The position numbers and the translations under genes were made by a program. A DNA stretch of 58,224 nucleotides from Psychrobacter urativorans (GTDB lineage Bacteria > Pseudomonadota > Gammaproteobacteria > Pseudomonadales > Moraxellaceae), in the NCBI RefSeq assembly GCF_904846675.1, contig NZ_CAJHBT010000017.1, positions 1-58,224 on the forward strand, written 5' to 3'. Every line of letters starts with the position of its first letter. The first letter of the stretch is position 1. A model generated the notes under the pieces. The model worked only from the letters and a program-made list of their open reading frames with translations, ran no database searches and was not told the DNA's origin. Shown one piece after another: positions 56,560 through 58,224 of the stretch.

Positions 56560-57609
56560 ATGAATGCTCAGCCTATCATCTTTGATGGACATAACGATCT
56601 ATTAACCCGCCTTTGGCTGAGTTCAGCCGAAGATCCAGTGCATGACTTTATCCATGCCTCACTGCCGGGACATTTAGACTTAAAACGTTGTCGCAAAGCG
56701 GGGTGGATGGGCGGCTTGTTTTCTATTTTCCTGCCGCCCTACGCTTACGTTAAAAACAACCATCCTGAAAAGTTATTAAATCCCTCACACTCAGACTTTG
56801 ATCCTCAGCAAATCGTTGATATTTGCTGTGCTCAATTGGAACTCGCTCAACAACTACAGGCTCGCTCTGACGGTCAGATTCAAATTTGTACGTCCTTAGA
56901 TCAAATCCAAGCCTGTCAGCAGAATCAACAATTAGCCATCATTCTTCACCTTGAAGGTGCTGAATTTTTAGCCATTAAGCCCGACTTATTGGATATTTTT
57001 TACGATGCAGGACTCAGAAGTATTGGTCCACTTTGGAATAGAAAAAGTATTTTTGGTGGTGGCTTAAATGCACCCTTTCCGCATTCTCCAGATTCGGGAT
57101 CTGGCCTCACCAATCAAGGGAAAGATCTCATTCTAGCGTGTAGTGAAAAGAATATGCTGATCGATGTGTCTCATATGAATGAACGGGCTTTTTGGGATAC
57201 GTTAGAGATTATCAATCAACCCATTGTCGCGACACATTCCAATGCTCACGCTTTATGTCAGCAAGCAAGGAATTTGACCGATCAGCAACTGGCTGCCATT
57301 AAACAAAGCAATGGTATGGTTGGTGTGAATTTCGATGTTGCTTTTCTTCGTGCTGACGGACAACGTAACACGCAAACATCACTCGATGTGATTGTCGATC
57401 ATCTTGATTATCTGATTGACCATTTAGGCGAAGATCACGTCGGTTTTGGATCCGATTTTGATGGTTGCCTCTTGCCTGATGATTTATCTGATATTAGTCA
57501 AATCTCCATGCTGATTGAGCGTATGCAACAACGACACTTCTCCGACCAACTCATTGAAAAGGTCACGTCAAAAAATTGGTTTAATGTTTTGAATAAAATA
57601 TGGAAATGA
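56560..57609 (+). CDS. Membrane-dipeptidase family (M19) zinc peptidase
   Basis: A 349-residue metallopeptidase of the renal dipeptidase family. Zinc ligands appear in IIFDGHNDLLTRL (HxD), AIILHLEGAEFLAI (bridging Glu), VATHSNAHALC and HVGFGSDFDG. It begins ATG two bases after the pqqE stop, so it is in the operon. PQQ maturation needs proteolytic release of the modified Glu-Tyr from PqqA. A dipeptidase at the operon end could finish that trimming, in place of the absent pqqF. This role is inference. Confidence 0.9.
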   Translation: MNAQPIIFDGHNDLLTRLWLSSAEDPVHDFIHASLPGHLDLKRCRKAGWMGGLFSIFLPPYAYVKNNHPEKLLNPSHSDFDPQQIVDICCAQLELAQQLQARSDGQIQICTSLDQIQACQQNQQLAIILHLEGAEFLAIKPDLLDIFYDAGLRSIGPLWNRKSIFGGGLNAPFPHSPDSGSGLTNQGKDLILACSEKNMLIDVSHMNERAFWDTLEIINQPIVATHSNAHALCQQARNLTDQQLAAIKQSNGMVGVNFDVAFLRADGQRNTQTSLDVIVDHLDYLIDHLGEDHVGFGSDFDGCLLPDDLSDISQISMLIERMQQRHFSDQLIEKVTSKNWFNVLNKIWK

Positions 57610-58213
57610 TAATTTATATGATGGTGATGTTCTAAAAAGTATGCTGCCATCGTGTTTTTGGCGCTATATATAAAAGTTAATTAAATACGCTATTGGCATA
57701 GTGTTGAAATTCGAGCCCATCCCGAATTCTGTGTAACTGCCATTTAGATTAAATACTGATTGAGTAAACCTGCTAATTATTGCAGGTTTTTTTATACCTA
57801 AATATTCTGTTTGAATCAATTCATAAATCACTTGTTGGTATAGAGCAGGTTATAAAAATACAAAGTCACTAGCAGTGATGCTTCCAGTTTACTTCCTACA
57901 GTGCCGTCCACACTCAAGATATCATCTGATTTCACAGTCAAAAAAAATCAAGCCAAGCTCATTAAGTACACTCAGATGTATACTGATTCAATCCAAGAGC
58001 GCACACCTATTGAAATCACTTGGGCTATATCTGAATATTCAAGTCCTCACTAGGGAACCCCCTCTTATTCCTATAACAAACTGCTTATGTTAAATACAAA
58101 TTTAATAATTATGAAATCGATAGCATAGGTAATTATCATTAAGCTGTCTGAGCTATGCTGAAGAAACCGTAGAGATAAACTTGGTAAACTAACGACTCGA
58201 CAAGGAGTTTACC
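57610..58213. other. Intergenic region after the pqq operon
   Basis: About 600 bases with one clear element, the terminator at 57766-57792. The other short frames are not supported. Just before 58214, GGTAAACT and AGTTTACC form an inverted pair (about 58182-58213) around the ribosome site of the next, cut-off gene. Confidence 0.4.
57766..57792 (+). terminator. Terminator downstream of the pqq operon
   Basis: AAACCTGC and GCAGGTTT form an 8-bp stem followed by a run of T, about 160 bases after the dipeptidase stop. Confidence 0.85.
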
Positions 58214-58224
58214 ATGACCAAGAA
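58214..58224 (+). CDS. Start of a gene cut by the window end
   Basis: AAGGAG and an ATG seven bases later, reading MTK, open a frame that leaves the window after three codons. The product cannot be told. Confidence 0.35.

Noticed and set aside
57700..57735. TTCGAGCCCATCCCG as a second half of the tRNA attachment site
   Set aside because: It resembles tRNA T-arms in general but does not match the 3' part of the tRNA-Val gene.

Overview
The window looks like a chromosomal segment of a gamma-proteobacterium of the Moraxellaceae, most likely Psychrobacter. The reasons are the moderate AT content, the protein style of the housekeeping genes, a PQQ cluster ending in an M19 dipeptidase as in Acinetobacter relatives, and a ColE2-type plasmid Rep remnant. 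This assignment is inference from sequence character, not from a search.

Positions 1-22350 are mostly ordinary chromosome. They hold a membrane glycosyltransferase, gdhA, a five-gene run built on Roadblock/LC7, Aer-like PAS and a cytoplasmic PhnD-like domain, a methyltransferase, a DsbA/FrnE-like protein, a frameshifted TetR gene next to a HAD dehalogenase, and the glutathione-dependent formaldehyde dehydrogenase gene with a LysR regulator upstream. They continue with a VOC protein, a second zinc alcohol dehydrogenase, a catalase-like / DyP peroxidase / unknown-protein block, and a divergent CopD-like / hemerythrin pair. Decayed SRAP and AhpD-like genes lie among them.

At 22533 a tRNA-Val(GAC) gene is followed by an XRE regulator, an excisionase-like protein and a tyrosine integrase, the signature of an integrated element. 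Directly behind lies a complete type I-F CRISPR-Cas system: cas1, cas2-3, csy1, csy2, csy3, csy4, and an array of 80 identical 28-bp repeats with 79 spacers. The distal end of the array is abutted by IS3-family sequences.

The most striking item is a small antisense mini-array between cas2-3 and csy1 (30123-30258). It has its own extended -10 promoter, a shared bidirectional terminator, a degenerate last repeat whose hairpin is kept by compensatory base changes, and a 20-nt pseudo-spacer. The first 11 nt of that pseudo-spacer match a site in the csy1 promoter region next to a canonical type I-F CC PAM. This has the design of a cas-regulating crRNA (CreR-like) that would make the interference complex repress its own operon.

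From 40881 on the DNA is a patchwork. It contains a sugar-dehydrogenase small-subunit stub cut by an IS, an NCS1 transporter, a hydantoin/allantoin-type racemase and a GntR regulator with four TTGTTAACAA boxes, then IS3 and IS66 remnants. A GC-rich pair follows (PQQ-dependent sorbosone-dehydrogenase-like lipoprotein and DUF2231 protein), then plasmid and immunity-gene remnants. The window ends with membrane glucose dehydrogenase (gcd) and pqqABCDE plus a dipeptidase. The PQQ genes form a coherent periplasmic sugar-oxidation module: pqqA-E make the cofactor, and gcd and the sorbosone-dehydrogenase-like protein would use it.
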